Shown here in pieces: positions 42,949 to 54,360 of a stretch of DNA of 64,000 nucleotides; the stretch's first letter is position 1; each line of letters opens with the position of its first letter. Made by a program: the position numbers and the translations under genes. Source of the DNA: Gliomastix tumulicola (taxonomy: Eukaryota; Ascomycota; Sordariomycetes; Hypocreales; Bionectriaceae); NCBI GenBank assembly GCA_001599755.1, contig BCHX01000002.1:4570330-4634329 (forward strand), read 5' to 3'. A model generated the notes under the pieces. The model ran no database searches and was not told where the DNA came from. It was given only the letters and a program-made list of their open reading frames with translations.

Positions 42949-43752
42949 ATGGCCGCAGTGTCCAAGAATGAGAGTCTGATCAATGAGATTAAGAAGAGCC
43001 ATGTGGCGGTCCCCTGGTGCGATGAATTCGAGAAGATGATTAGCGGGATGAAGTAAGCCAACTTGCCTAGAAACCACCGGTGCTCCCTAAATCCTGCGAG
43101 ATGAGACTCTGATGAATATGAACAGCTTCGCAGCCGGGAATGCTCAGGAGATGATCGATTTCAAGTTCACCGTGATGAAGAAGCTGCAGCAGATGAACGA
43201 CGAAACGATTCGACCCGACGACACATATGTGTCTCTGTCTGCCCGCCGCATGGACGTCGCCAAGGAGATCTTTGGAAGGATTGGCAGCGGCGTCAAGATT
43301 GAGGCCAATTTCTTCGTGATCTGGGGCTGTAACATCTTCATTGGTGACAATGTCTACATGAATCGTGGGTAGGTTCCCACCTGATCTGCGCAACAACGTC
43401 TCCTGGTTCGCCCACGACAAGCTGATTCGTCCCCCCTCTATACAGGGTGTCAATCTACGACAATGCTGCGGTGTACATTGGGGACCGGACGCTCATCAGT
43501 CCTGACGTCTGTATATGCACTGGCACCCACCCTGTCGATATGCGAAGCCGAGAGGAAGCCCAAGGCACGTCGTTTGCCATGCCTATCGTTATCGAGGCCG
43601 ACTGCTGGATTGGCGCTCGCGTGACGATCCTGCCTGGCGTTCGCATCGGGCGAGGTGCTTGCGTGGCAGCGGGTGCCGTGGTCACCAAAGATGTAGAGGT
43701 TGAGACGCTTGTCGGGGGCACACCTGCGAAGCTGATCAAGAAGCTCGGGTAG
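42949..43752 (+). CDS. Hexapeptide-repeat O-acetyltransferase, three exons
   Basis: Exons 42949-43052, 43126-43368 and 43446-43752; 217 residues. The product matches the maltose/galactoside acetyltransferase family: an N-terminal helical Mac-type domain (SHVAVPWCDEFEKMISGMNFAAGNAQ), then left-handed beta-helix hexapeptides (VKIEANFFVIWGCNIFIGDNVYMNRGVSI is interrupted by an intron between the two glycines of NRG-V). CICTGTHPVDMRSR carries the catalytic His region; IVIEADCWIGARVTILPGVRIGRGACVAAGAVV and GGTPAKLIKK finish the fold. It transfers acetyl from acetyl-CoA to a sugar hydroxyl. Downstream of the alpha-galactosidase on the same strand, so galactosides are a reasonable but unproven acceptor. 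Confidence 0.9.
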
Positions 43753-43829
43753 GCGCCGGCGAGAGACACGAGGTTCGGAAGACCGTTGATGGGTAGTCTA
43801 TTGGACTTCGACAAAGACGCTGGGTGATT

Positions 43830-46262
43830 TTATAGATCATCGCATTCCCACCAGTTAAATGGTGTAGAACCCTCTCCCGGAATCATCATGTGTTCCAACG
43901 CGCCCCAAGACAGATCAAAGTCCACGACGTGCTCAATACGGTCTGCGAGACTGCTGTCATACGCGTTTTCGTGCTCATTATCGACGTCCTGGCTCTCGGC
44001 TTGACCTCGTTGGCTTCCTCCTGCCGCAGCCCATGCAGGGGGTGAAGCATAGTGAGCCGTCGACTCCCTCATATTGGTTGGGGAAGAACTCCGCTCGTCG
44101 TCGTTCACTGTGATGTATTCATTCTCCTCATGCTCGGTGTCAGAAGCAGTTCGCTGCTGCTGTCGGTCGCCAATGTGGATCGAAAGTTGAGGACCGGTGA
44201 CATCGAGGATGGACCATATCAAAGATCTGGTAGCTGATATTGTCGGAGCTCTCCCTGCTCCGGTCCCATCCGATGTGCTGACGGAGTTCACAAGCTTGTC
44301 AAGGCCTTGTTGCTAAATAAGTAGTCAGTAATGCGTGATCTTCCTTGGGATTCATCAAGATGGCACATACAGTTACTTTTGAGACCGGCCAATGCACAGC
44401 CATCTCCCTGATGAACTCTTGACAGGTCCCCAAGTTCATCAAGGCAGCATCTCTCAACTGATCATCACTCGTATGCGTCCAATACAGATGCAAGGTGCCA
44501 GCAATGCCCGCAGCCTGCACGAGGAACGGGTCATTCGACTCAAGACCCTTGTCACGGGCTAGCCGAATGAGCCGCGATATCCAGGTGCAATGCCGCAAGG
44601 CTTTCTCGGACGATGACCTCCAGAAGGTGTTGGTCCCCTTTGCACGCTGGAACACCTTGATAGAGTATAAGAACGGGTGGTTCAACACGCAGTGAATCGC
44701 GTGGTATGTCATCTGACCCCTCAGCCATGGCAACCACTGGTCTCGACGAGCGCTGATTTCCTGCGCATCGCGCTCGGCAAACTTCACCGCGTTGTAGGTC
44801 AAAGCTGTCGGGTGGCTGCCCTCGAAGTCCAGGAGTTGGGAGCAGAGCTTGACATAGTCCGAGTTGGGCCGCCAGGGCAGCTCGTTAAGCCCTTGGATGC
44901 ACTTCGAGACGTAGCTTCTGGCATCCGCCCATAGAGTGCCGATTCTGATGGAGTTTGACCATGCATTCGGCAGGTACTGTGCACCAGCGCTTTGAGACTC
45001 CAGTGGGACGGGGACACATGGTAATGACGTGTGCTTTGCCTCGACTGTCGCATAACGTGGCGAATGTACGCCTTCGGAGAGAGAAGGTGTAAGAATCGGG
45101 GGTCCGTAATGGATGTCTAGTAGCGAAAGGCTCCAGAACAGCTTTGAGTGTTCTTCAGTGTCTTTGGAGCTAGTCGATGAGGAGCTGTCGAGAATATAGC
45201 ACTGAAGAATGCTTTTAGCCAGCCCCATAGTAAGACCAGCTGATCGAAAAGAGCCAGCTATTTTTTCAAGATTAATACAGGTCAGATAGTAACCACTTCC
45301 TTTATTAGCATGAGACTTACTAATAATGTCCAGGAACGCAAGGAGGCAGAGGGCTTGAGCTGTTTGAAGCCCGACAGTGTCATCTGCTATCTTTAGCATT
45401 GCGCCTCTGCGTGCCAACCTGCTGTAGAAGTCGGGACTTTGCAGCTGATTATCAGCGAACCTGTGAGGGCTGGAAGTGAGAGCTAATGCAACGATAACAG
45501 ACATGAGCTCGTCGCTCAGATCTGTAGAAGAGTAATGGTCTCGGTCAATGAGCCATAGTGGTTGACAATGTATCTTGTCGAAATATATCTCTAATGAGAT
45601 CGCCATTACCTCCTCTGAAACTCTTGCTCTTGAATAGATTAGCCTCATGTCGTTATGATTATGATCGGGTATCGAAACTTACGGGGGAATGAATAAAGAC
45701 GGTGCCGTAGGCGATGAGCCTGGAATACTGGCATGTTGGTGGCTTGACCTAGGCGTGATGCCCAATATGGCGGCCTCTGGTGGCGAGGAGTTACTGCTTC
45801 GAGTACCAATGCGTGTTCAGTGTCAATGATTCCACCCGTCAAGTGCACGATTTAGTTGCATGCATTTTGGCCTTTTGGGACTTACTTGGCGCTACCGATG
45901 ATCCGGTCCAGCTTCTGCTCAAGCTGATTTAGGCGTTGGCTCTATGCCAAAATCAGTTGCTTCATCGCTTTTGACAAAGGGTGCATTTGGATTCTGCTAA
46001 CCAACTGAGCCTGGGTTTCACTCGAGTCATTCTCAGCATTCGGGTCGTCGCTGTCAGCGTAGGCACATTGCTGCCCCAGTCTAGTGCATGATGAGCACCT
46101 CGGCTTCTGGCCCGGACAGCGAATCTTCTTTCGTCTTCAAGATCAAATTGAGTTAGTCATGTGGCCGTATGCTAGTTGATGATGGGTCAGGGGTTTGGGG
46201 TACCGGCAGTTCTCGCAAGCTTGGGCGATGCGGCGATACTGTCTTGCTCGACTCCTCTCCAT
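43830..46262 (-). CDS. Zn2Cys6 transcription factor, six exons
   Basis: Exons on the minus strand: 46262-46204, 46134-46002, 45941-45886, 45793-45683, 45628-44371, 44312-43830; 699 residues. The first splice falls inside the zinc cluster and rebuilds ACENCRRKKIRCPGQKPRCSSCTRLGQQC at 15-43. A short coiled coil (QRLNQLEQKLDRIIG) follows at about 65-79, the usual dimerisation element. The middle-homology region starts at ISLEIYFDKIHCQPLWL and includes LFWSLSLLDIHYGPP. The 45793 acceptor could be 45796 (one extra residue). An acidic, Ser-rich C-terminus (DVDNEHENAYDSS) resembles an activation region. Convergent with the acetyltransferase, divergent from the sarcosine-oxidase-like gene. Confidence 0.85.
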
Positions 46263-46736
46263 ATTCTGGGCGAGGTTTAGTAGATGGCCACGGGATATCC
46301 GTTCAAGGGACCAGGAGAACAAAATACCTCTTCGAGACGATGGTGGACGCACAAAGTGATGAGGTGGTGTGAGGAGAGCGGAGATCCCGCTCACGTGAGC
46401 GGCTAGCCCCGACCTCGTACTCCCCTTTCATCGTCTGAAAGTATGGCCATACACTAGCTTGAGACAATTGGCCTCTAATGGGCCATGCTAACTGTTGTAG
46501 TGCGGAGACGTTGCGAATATCGGAAACGTCCTCGGTAACATTCACGGAATCGCCGGCCAGGGGGAAGAGGTGGGATGCTTGCTGATCAGCTATCAGGACG
46601 TCTCCCGCCCAGTGCAACGAAGGGTATGTGATCCATTGGCCAAAAAGCAAGGAACGGGGGAAAAATCACATCGAACTAAGATATACCTTTCTACTTGTTT
46701 TACTTTCCAGTAATAAATTCATCATCACCAGCAGCC
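46263..46736. promoter_or_regulatory. Divergent promoter region, regulator / sarcosine-oxidase-like gene
   Basis: 474 bp between two starts. It holds the 16 bp palindrome described separately and a CGG-N5-CCG at 46291-46301. Confidence 0.45.
46387..46402. promoter_or_regulatory. Perfect 16 bp palindrome with CACGTG core
   Basis: CCGCTCACGTGAGCGG is fully self-complementary. The centre is an E-box (bHLH site) and the ends are everted CCG/CGG triplets, so either a bHLH factor or a Zn2Cys6 dimer could bind. Confidence 0.55.
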
Positions 46737-47927
46737 ATGGAGCACTACGACGTCGCAGTTGTTGGCCTCGGAGCCCTTGGAAGCGCTGCAGCCTGGCATG
46801 CAAGCCGCAAAGGCGCCAAGGTCCTGGGTCTGGAGCAAAACGACTTCGGGCACGTCCGAGGCGCTTCGCACGACACATCACGTATCGTCAGAACCTCATA
46901 CGGCTCTCCCGAGTATGTTGCCTTGGCCCGGGCTGCCTACAAGGATTGGGCGAGCTTGGAAGAGGAGACGGGGCAGAAGATGCTCACGATCACCGGAGGC
47001 GTCGTCTTCTTCCCCAACGCGACGGGCACCACTGCGCTGAGCAACTCCGAAGAGGCCGGCTCGTTTAACGAGACCATGACCACTAAGGAGTTCGTTCGAA
47101 GCCTGGAGGCGAACCAGATTCCCTATGAGCTTTTGCAGCCTCAGAAGGTAAAGAGTCGCTGGCCTCAGTTTAACCTCCCTTCGGATGTCGACACGGTGTA
47201 CACGGCCGACACTGGCATTGTCCACGCTGCTCGATCCACGGCGGCCATGCAATACCAAGCCCGTGCATACGGAGCCACTCTCAAGGAGAACACTCGAGTC
47301 GATCGTGTCATTCCCAGCGAGAAAGGCGTGTTGATCGAGACATCAATTGGTCGGTTCTCCGCGTCCAAGGTCATTCTCACCATGGATGCCTGGGTCAACA
47401 AAGTTCTCGAGCCCCTCGGCGCACACATCCAGCTCTCAGTCATGCAGGAGCAGATCACGTACTTCAAGCCATCGGACCCCGAGGCATACGAACCAAACAA
47501 GTTTCCCGTCTGGATGTGGGCTGGCAACAAGTACTTCTACGGGTTCCCGACCTACGGCGAGCCGACGATCAAGGCTGGCCAGGATCTGTCCCTTAATTAC
47601 ATGACGCCCGAGGAGCGCACGTTTGTTCATTCGCCAAAGTTGCTCGAGGATTTGACTCAGCACATGAGCAGCATCATTCCGGGCAAGGGACAAACTCTGC
47701 GTACCGTCACCTGCCAGTACGCCATCACACCTGATCGCCAGTTTATCATCAGTCCATTGGAGAAATATGACAACATTCTTGTTGGGTTGGGTGCTGGGCA
47801 TGCGTTCAAATTCGCTCCGGCTATTGGCCGTGTGTTGGCAGAGCTGGCCATAGACGGGAAGACGAGTGAGGATGTGTCCAAGTTTGGCATCCCGAAGCCC
47901 CAAGGGCCAGTCATTACTAAGCTGTGA
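46737..47927 (+). CDS. Sarcosine-oxidase-like FAD enzyme
   Basis: 396 residues, one exon, from the ATG at 46737 in a strong context (GCAGCCATGG). YDVAVVGLGALGSAAAWHASRKG near 3 is the FAD-binding glycine motif, with the acidic LGLEQNDFGH after it. GASHDTSRIVRTSYG near 42 is typical of monomeric sarcosine oxidase and N-methyltryptophan oxidase. TCQYAITPDRQFII carries Cys326 at the place of the covalent FAD cysteine, and GAGHAFKFAPAIGRVLAELA closes the family pattern. Length matches the family. Sarcosine gives glycine, formaldehyde and peroxide; fungal relatives also oxidise pipecolate or Amadori compounds, so the substrate is open. It faces the Rieske oxygenase gene tail to tail. Confidence 0.85.
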   Translation: MEHYDVAVVGLGALGSAAAWHASRKGAKVLGLEQNDFGHVRGASHDTSRIVRTSYGSPEYVALARAAYKDWASLEEETGQKMLTITGGVVFFPNATGTTALSNSEEAGSFNETMTTKEFVRSLEANQIPYELLQPQKVKSRWPQFNLPSDVDTVYTADTGIVHAARSTAAMQYQARAYGATLKENTRVDRVIPSEKGVLIETSIGRFSASKVILTMDAWVNKVLEPLGAHIQLSVMQEQITYFKPSDPEAYEPNKFPVWMWAGNKYFYGFPTYGEPTIKAGQDLSLNYMTPEERTFVHSPKLLEDLTQHMSSIIPGKGQTLRTVTCQYAITPDRQFIISPLEKYDNILVGLGAGHAFKFAPAIGRVLAELAIDGKTSEDVSKFGIPKPQGPVITKL

Positions 47928-48175
47928 GGGGCAGAGTACGTGAGCTATAAGTCAATGAAGTGTCAATATCAAATACTATATATATCATGTGTTATCAAAC
48001 TTGATCAAGTTAAGGGATAGCAGAGACCTTAAAACCCGAGCATGCCTGCTTCGACCGTAAAACATGCCAGAAAGTCGATTTCATCCCAAGCTTTAGAATG
48101 CATCCCAAATTGAAATACATAGTGGTAAGACGATTCCAATGTAACATAATACCCGTCCCCTCTCTACAACCCACT

Positions 48176-49549
48176 CTACCATTCCAGCTCCTCCTTTCCG
48201 CAAGCCATGCCCCGGCAGAAAGCCAAGTCTTCCTTCGCCACAGCCGCACCTCGCGGAAGTATCTGCTGAGCAGGCCTGATTTCCCTCTTCGCAGCCTGTT
48301 CCAACTTTCTATGCTGCGTCAGTAGCTCCCGCACACGACTCTGTAAATACAGAGGCCCTTCCTCCATGCGCGGATGCATCTCGCCATTGACGAAGACGCC
48401 TGCACTCAGATTCTTCTGCGCGTTGTTGCACAGCCACTTGTCCTCCGACAAGATCCTCTTGAACATCTCATCAATCGCCTTGAAGTCCTTGTCCGTCGCG
48501 TTCTTATGCCGATAGACTTCGTACTCCATAGAGCAGTGCGTAGCAGAGGTTGGGACGCATCTCATCATATAGAAGAAGTTTTGGCTTATAGCGGAGCGGT
48601 CAGTCGGGGAGACTCTTCAAGGCAAGGCAGGAGGATGGTTCACTTACGTGACGGTCATGCATGCGTTGGGAAAATAGTAGTTGCTCACAACGGCCATGCC
48701 CGTCGCCACCTGCTTCTCGGTGCTGTTGGCAAAGTGCTCTATGTTGCCGCCCTTGGGTTCGACCTTGTATGACTCGAGATCAGCGAGATCTTTGACATCG
48801 GGATGTGCCGTCTTGCAGTGGTAACACTCGTTGTAGTTGTCGGCCAGAGTCTTCCAGTTGTAGTCGCCGCTCATCCCCCAAGTATGGTCGAAGTGGTAAT
48901 CATCAAAGTTGAATGGCTCATGTCTTGCCATCTGGTCAATCTTGTCGAATTCTTGGGTGAAAGGTTCCGGCCTCTCCGCAGCATCGAGGTTCACCCAAAT
49001 AAACCCTTTAGCATCGACATGTACATGGACCGGGAAGAGGCTATTCCTCGTCTTGTCGAACCCTTCCAGGTCTTTGTACCCCGGTGCTTTGGCCAACTGA
49101 CCGTTCAAGCCGTACGACCAGCCATGATACTGGCATGAGAGAACATGGGACTGGCCATGCTCCTTGGTGACAAGAGGGAAAGCGCGGTGCCGGCAGATGT
49201 TGTGAAAGCCTTTGATCTCCCCTTGGTTGTTTCTCACGAGGAAGAACTGGAACCCTGCCTCCTCGAACCGGATCCAGGCACCGTTCTCTTGGAATCGTAG
49301 CTTATGAGTGACAAGAATCCACTTCTTGGAGAAGATGGCCCGCCTCTCAAGCTCGTACACCTCCGGCAGGGAATACCAATCGGCTGGCAGAGCGCGGATG
49401 GTACTTTTTGTCGGCGATCCCTTGAAGATAGAGGGTGAGCGTTTCGAGCAAGCCGTGTAAATGAGTCTTGATACGAGGGCTAGGGCCAAGGCTACTGCAG
49501 CAGGGAGGACTGCCTTGGTAGGAAATGCGGCAAAAGTTGAGAGCGTCAT
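48176..49549 (-). CDS. Choline-monooxygenase-like Rieske protein, membrane-anchored
   Basis: Exons on the minus strand 49549-48648 and 48584-48176; 436 residues. The start at 49549 (MTLSTFAAFPTKA) gives a single N-terminal membrane helix at about 12-31. The Rieske centre is complete: C119-x-H121 and C139-x2-H142 with 17 residues between. The mononuclear iron site is NYNECYHCKTAHPD with His244 and His249. RALPADWYSLPEVYELERRAIFSKKW is the usual entry to the ring-hydroxylase alpha subunit, and the layout matches plant choline monooxygenase and bacterial glycine-betaine or carnitine oxygenases. It needs a separate reductase, not seen here. Convergent with the sarcosine-oxidase-like gene, 248 bp apart. 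Confidence 0.88.
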
Positions 49550-50394
49550 GATTTCAAGATGATTAGAAAGAAAGGGGTAATGTTCCGGCCACCAACTTCG
49601 ATGATGCAGCTCCGCGTATATCAATAGCCACGCAAAATATCAACATTCATGTTCAAATTTATGATCAACAAGGAGCAGACAAGTCAGCAAAGTCCTGTCA
49701 ACATGGTGAGCTGTCTTGCTACGGTGCTGCCGATCATGTGGGCGGAAATCCCGGCCCCGTAACAGGCATTTATGCCCCCTCAGGAGTCGACGGGAGTGAG
49801 GATGAAGCCGGAAATCCTACCTTATAATGGCCACATTTATGTTCACTTTCTGTGCCCGTCGTATGCTTTTAATCGACCTCGGGTCAAAAGATGATTGCCT
49901 CCTATATATCCTTGCAAAGCTTGCCGGTCCATGATGCATAGGGCTTGTGCAGTGTATCAAAGAACGTGTCCGCTGGGGTGATGATACAGTGTGACCCCCG
50001 TTCTGCTTACTGAGCCAGGGCTTGGAGACGGAGACGAACAGAATAACTTATCCCTTCTCAACCATGAATTTCTAAGCACCCCAGATCAATTACATTGGAA
50101 CGTAGGCGAAAAGCACAAGGCGGGCGATACGTTGTGCCGGGCGGTTTGATAGGCACTCGCGCTTCTTCTGCCAAGACGGCGCTATTCTGGCCCCCAAATC
50201 ACAGCCACAGCAGGCTGAGGCAGAACTGGACACAAAAGTGGAGTGGGCATCAGGCAGACCAGCAGGCAGACACGCCTGAGATTGAAATGACGTAGGAAGC
50301 CTCTCGCGTTTCGCTGTGAACACAGCACCACAACTTCAGTCATGACTTTGACTACTACACCGCAGCTACACTGAGACATACATAGACAGTCACG
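49550..50394. other. Intergenic region between divergent genes
   Basis: 845 bp between the Rieske protein and the membrane protein starts. No gene seen; nothing strong enough to call as an operator. Confidence 0.35.
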
Positions 50395-51651
50395 ATGGGA
50401 ACAGCAGCCAAGACGTCTCTCGAGCTCGGCGCTCGCCACGCACAAGTCGTCCAGTCCGCCATCCAGCACTGGGCCGACTCCAACACGATATCCCAGAGCC
50501 AGGCCTCACTCCTCTCGGAGACCATCGTCGTGCAGGGCTTCGACTGGGAAAGATTCGCAAAATACACGCTCCGACTCGCCGTCCTCTGCCTCGCGGCCGC
50601 CGTCCTGAGCATTGTCTTTGAGGAGAGATTCATCCGTCTGTTGAGGCGCCTCGCCTCGCTGCCAGCTTGGCTGCGCAGCGCTGCAACGGCCAAGATCGCC
50701 GTGGGAATACACATCCTCGCGTACCGACGGTCCCAGAACGTGCCTAATCAGAAGTACGCCAACGAGGCCGTCCATGGCGTCGGTGCGCTGTTCTTTGCCC
50801 TGACCGCCTTTCAGCTGTTGGAGCAATTGGAAGAGTGGTACATTCAGGCGGCCAAGCGCAAAGATGGTGACGTGTCCCAATCGAAATCCAAGGAGGAGGA
50901 GAAGGACGACGAGACGGCTAGAGAGAGGAAACAGCGGGAGGCGAAGGAGCGCCGCCGACTCAGGAACAAGCTGGTGCAGACCGTCCTGCTAGGGCTTGCC
51001 GCGGTCTATGGAGCAGTCGGCGTGCTCTCGGGGTCCAACTTCATTTGGTCGTGCTCCATGCTAGTCCTCGGTTATTTCTTCGGAGGCATAGGAGGCTATA
51101 TGTAAGTGAATCAAAGGCAGAGGCAAAGGCAACTACTAGCAGAACACTGACCGGGCTTCGCTTCTAGGCCCGGAACATACTGGATCAACATGGACATCCC
51201 ACTGCTCTTCACCTGCTTCGGTTCGTCTCTCATTGGCGCTGCGTGTCTCATGCGCTCGTACGCCGTCACGGCACCGCTGTGGTCGACCACGCGCATCTGG
51301 GGCATGCTGTACTTCTTCATCTCCCTCTGGATCATGTCCATCTTCGGCTCCGACGGCTACTTTGACGAGTCGACCCGCGAACGGTTTCTCTCTCGACAGG
51401 CCCGCAGGTTCCTGTGGTCCTTCACTTTCTTCCTCGCAGCTGGCGGGAGCATCTGGCACGGCCTGCGGTACGATGACTCGACGACCAAGGGCTTCGGGCT
51501 GACGTTTCTCGGCATCAACCTGTACACCAAGTTCTTCGAATGGGGCTGGGGCTATTCCAAGCCCATCTTCTTCGCGGTGCTGGCGGGGTCTTTTGCCGTC
51601 GTCGGGAGGTACGCCGAGAACGTGTGGAATATGCGTGTGGATGGGGTTTGA
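50395..51651 (+). CDS. Multi-pass membrane protein of unknown function
   Basis: Exons 50395-51101 and 51168-51651; 396 residues. The N-terminus (IQHWADSNTISQSQASLL) resembles the start of DUF2157-type proteins, but I cannot confirm this. A membrane helix near 63-80 (RLAVLCLAAAVLSIVF) is followed by VHGVGALFFALTAFQLLEQL near 125. A highly charged Lys/Glu/Arg linker spans about 155-190. At least five further hydrophobic segments follow (TVLLGLAAVYGAVGVLSGS, FIWSCSMLVLGYFFGGIGGY, LLFTCFGSSLIGAACLM, IWGMLYFFISLWIMSIFG, FLWSFTFFLAAGGSIW). The splice joins GGIGGYM to PGTYWINMD in frame. No enzyme motif recognised. Confidence 0.75.
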
Positions 51652-51960
51652 AGGATGCCATGTTCGCACCCGATTTGTGATGAAGCACAAATGTGTAGGG
51701 CGTGATGGGGGGCCTGGCTGTATGTTGGACGAGCCTATAAGCCCGAAACTAGAGACATATGGCTCACTCGGGACCAAGGCTCTGCAGCTACTACTATCGT
51801 TCTGATGCTATTTCCTGCAAGCTCTGAATGCGGGCTCCTATAGAATTTTATCCAATGAATGAATGATTACCTTTTGAATTTCATCTCTAACGAGTGAGGC
51901 TATCGAGACTAAACGAGACTCGGCTGCTCCAGCCGTCAGTGATCAAAGTCACCTTCTACC
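51652..51960. other. Short intergenic region between convergent genes
   Basis: No feature seen. Confidence 0.3.
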
Positions 51961-53655
51961 TTATGGTGTTGTGCCGACACCATTGCTTACTCCATTGCTT
52001 ACTCCATTGGCTACTACTCCATTGGCTACTCCATTGGCTACGCCATTTCCCATTTCCACAGAACGTCTAGGAGGTACCGGCGCCTCCCAGAACTCACGGT
52101 TAGCCCGGTGAGCCAAGCTTTCCACATGGATCTGCTCCAGCGAAGGGGGCCGAATGGCCTCAGCCAGAATCTCCAAGAGGACGATAGCATCCGCGTGGGA
52201 GTGTATCTGCCTGCTGTCCAGGAGATGGTGCCGTATTATTGGCTCCTGCCCACAGGCCTCCATGGCCACTTGCTCCCAGGAAGCGAGAACGTCGGGCGAT
52301 AGTTGAAAAGGCCATGTGCTTTTCCAGGTGATGAAACAGCCAAGCGGCTGCACGGAGTAGTGGAAGAGCGCGGCCACACCCTCATCCCCATTCCATAACT
52401 GAAATTCTCTCAGGTTCGGCATGTATTCAAGCGCCCTTGCCGCTTCGATGAGCAGCTTGTCGATGGCGTCAAGGTCTCCTACTTGCGTAAACAGTCGTGT
52501 TGTGAGGACGAGCTTTTGGAGGTTGGGCCATCTGGGACATGCTGTTGCAGTCGGCGTAAAGTTGAAGAAGAACATGGCATCTGCGATGAACGATGCACAG
52601 ACCAGCGAGGAGAATTGGCTGGCCATCCAAATCGCCCGCGTAACGTCAGGGCTAGGCAGTCGAACGGTTGAGGAAGGGTACCAAGGGTGAATCAGCTTTG
52701 GATACTGTCTGTTGAAGTTCTCAAAGACGACAATTTCGGAGAGTCCCCTCGGAGCGATGTAGCGGAAGAAATCCACGTATTCTAAGCCAGCAGCAATCAA
52801 CGGTCAGCCATTCTCCCTCTCCTAAACTCGTCGAATAAAAGCAGCCAGATGCGCACCTCGATCAACATGTATCTGATCACTGTCAGCCCACTGTCTCCAG
52901 GGCTCATAGTGAAACTTGACGACTTGGGGGAGGTGGGAAAGAATAGCCTGCACCGCGCTCGGCCACCATTGGCGGCGGTTCTGCAGACGGAGCTGGAAGA
53001 CTTTGACCGCCGGGACGTCCCGCAGATGGTGATTGATCACTACTTTTTCCAAGTCCGCTGTAGCCCAATTTCCAAGCCAATCGACTGTGCTGAAGAGCGT
53101 GGGAAGCGACCAGAGAACGTCTCTCTCATCACCGTCGACATGGAAGCGATGCTGGTCGAGATGAGCGCGCATTGCCTCTCGCCTCGCACTACTCTGGTGG
53201 AACTGCCTTGGAGTCGAAGGAATCACTTCCATATCGGGTTCGATGGTCGCGTATTTCAACACATGTTGCCCGTCGCTAGGCGAATAGACGCCGATGTCGA
53301 GCACCAAGTCCATCCCCGGCTCCCATGAACTCAGCGCCCGGAAGAGCCGCCTCAGGTGGTTGAAGGGTACATCCGGCTCCGGCGGCGACTCGTCGTCCCG
53401 GCAGAACCCGCAGTCGTAGTCTTGAAGCTCTATGCGGAACCATATAACCCTGATCAGGTGCCGTCTGGGGTAGAGCACGGCCTCGAAGTAAGGGAGATCG
53501 TGCTGCGTGAGCGACATCCGTTGAAATATGAGGGTCTCGGCGAGTGTTTGCCATTGTTTCGACACAACAGCGGCGTGTGCCAGGTTGTCGCTGACGTCTG
53601 CGATGTGCTGGAAGATGATATACTGGACCTTGGCAGGCAAAGTAGGCCAGGACAT
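51961..53655 (-). CDS. F-box protein with NGV-repeat tail, two exons
   Basis: Exons on the minus strand 53655-52857 and 52781-51961; 539 residues. I chose the ATG at 53655 because the F-box-like segment starts directly after it (MSWPTLPAKVQYIIFQHIAD); the in-frame ATG at 53709 adds 18 residues that look like leader. VVSKQWQTLAETLIFQRMSL completes the F-box pattern. The middle has no repeat or enzyme motif I recognise, though strand-helix segments (NLQKLVLTTRLF, NLREFQLWNGDEG) resemble leucine-rich-like folds common in fungal F-box proteins. The last 27 residues repeat NGVAN/NGVSN. A ubiquitin-ligase adaptor role is inferred from the F-box only. Confidence 0.78.
51980..52047 (-). repeat. 12-15 bp minisatellite coding for NGVAN/NGVSN
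   Basis: Units of CCATTGCTTACT or CCATTGGCTACT on the plus strand recur six times at the 3' end of the F-box gene, in frame. One unit carries an extra codon (NGVVAN). Copy number probably varies between strains. Confidence 0.9.
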
Positions 53656-54360
53656 GTCGGCAATGCGGAAGTGGAAGACTGCCCGGGTGGCTGTGTTGAT
53701 GGACAGCAATGCTTAGACGATAAGTATGAATGACGAACTTATAGAAGAAGGGTGAGTCGGGTAGATGAGACCCTGTGGCCATGGGGGTTATGCGTGGTGG
53801 AAAATCTGAAGGCAGTGCCATGTCACGGGCAGGTAATGTGTTGGATAAATCATCAAATCAGAGACCGTGTGGAAGGAGCACCGGGCACTTGCCTTTGAGA
53901 AGCCCGGCCTCTCGCCATTCTTCCAAGCATCGCGTTGCCAAGGCAGCGGGATTCCGAGTGCTTTCACAGGCAGGAGGCACCACTCCGATAAAGATCCATC
54001 GACTGCCGCAAGGTGGCTGTTGTGTTCTCCATCCTCCGGTGCTATGCCGAGGAGTTTTAAGCGACTTTTCATCTTATAAGCCTTAAGATTCTGGGGAAAT
54101 TGGCAAGGATATGATGAAAGGTAGGTAAGTTAGTCATTGCCAATCATTGCTTGACTGAGAGAAGAAGAAATAGGCGAACAGCAAAACAGAACTGCTTTGC
54201 AGTTGTCAAGAAATGAACTATGTGCCTACCTACACCCAATTAAATCACTAATCGTACCGTCCCCTGTCACGCGATTATTATGTTCAACCCAGATCAAGAC
54301 GTCCTCGTCTCGCACATCGTCACACTCTTCCCTTTTGCGTCCACCCGCTGTAGATACCTC
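53656..54360. other. Intergenic region
   Basis: 705 bp between the F-box gene start and the next gene's stop. No gene seen. Confidence 0.35.

Noticed and set aside
53656..53709. Upstream ATG of the F-box gene
   Set aside because: Possible, but the F-box pattern begins right after the second ATG and the added residues show no conservation that I can see.
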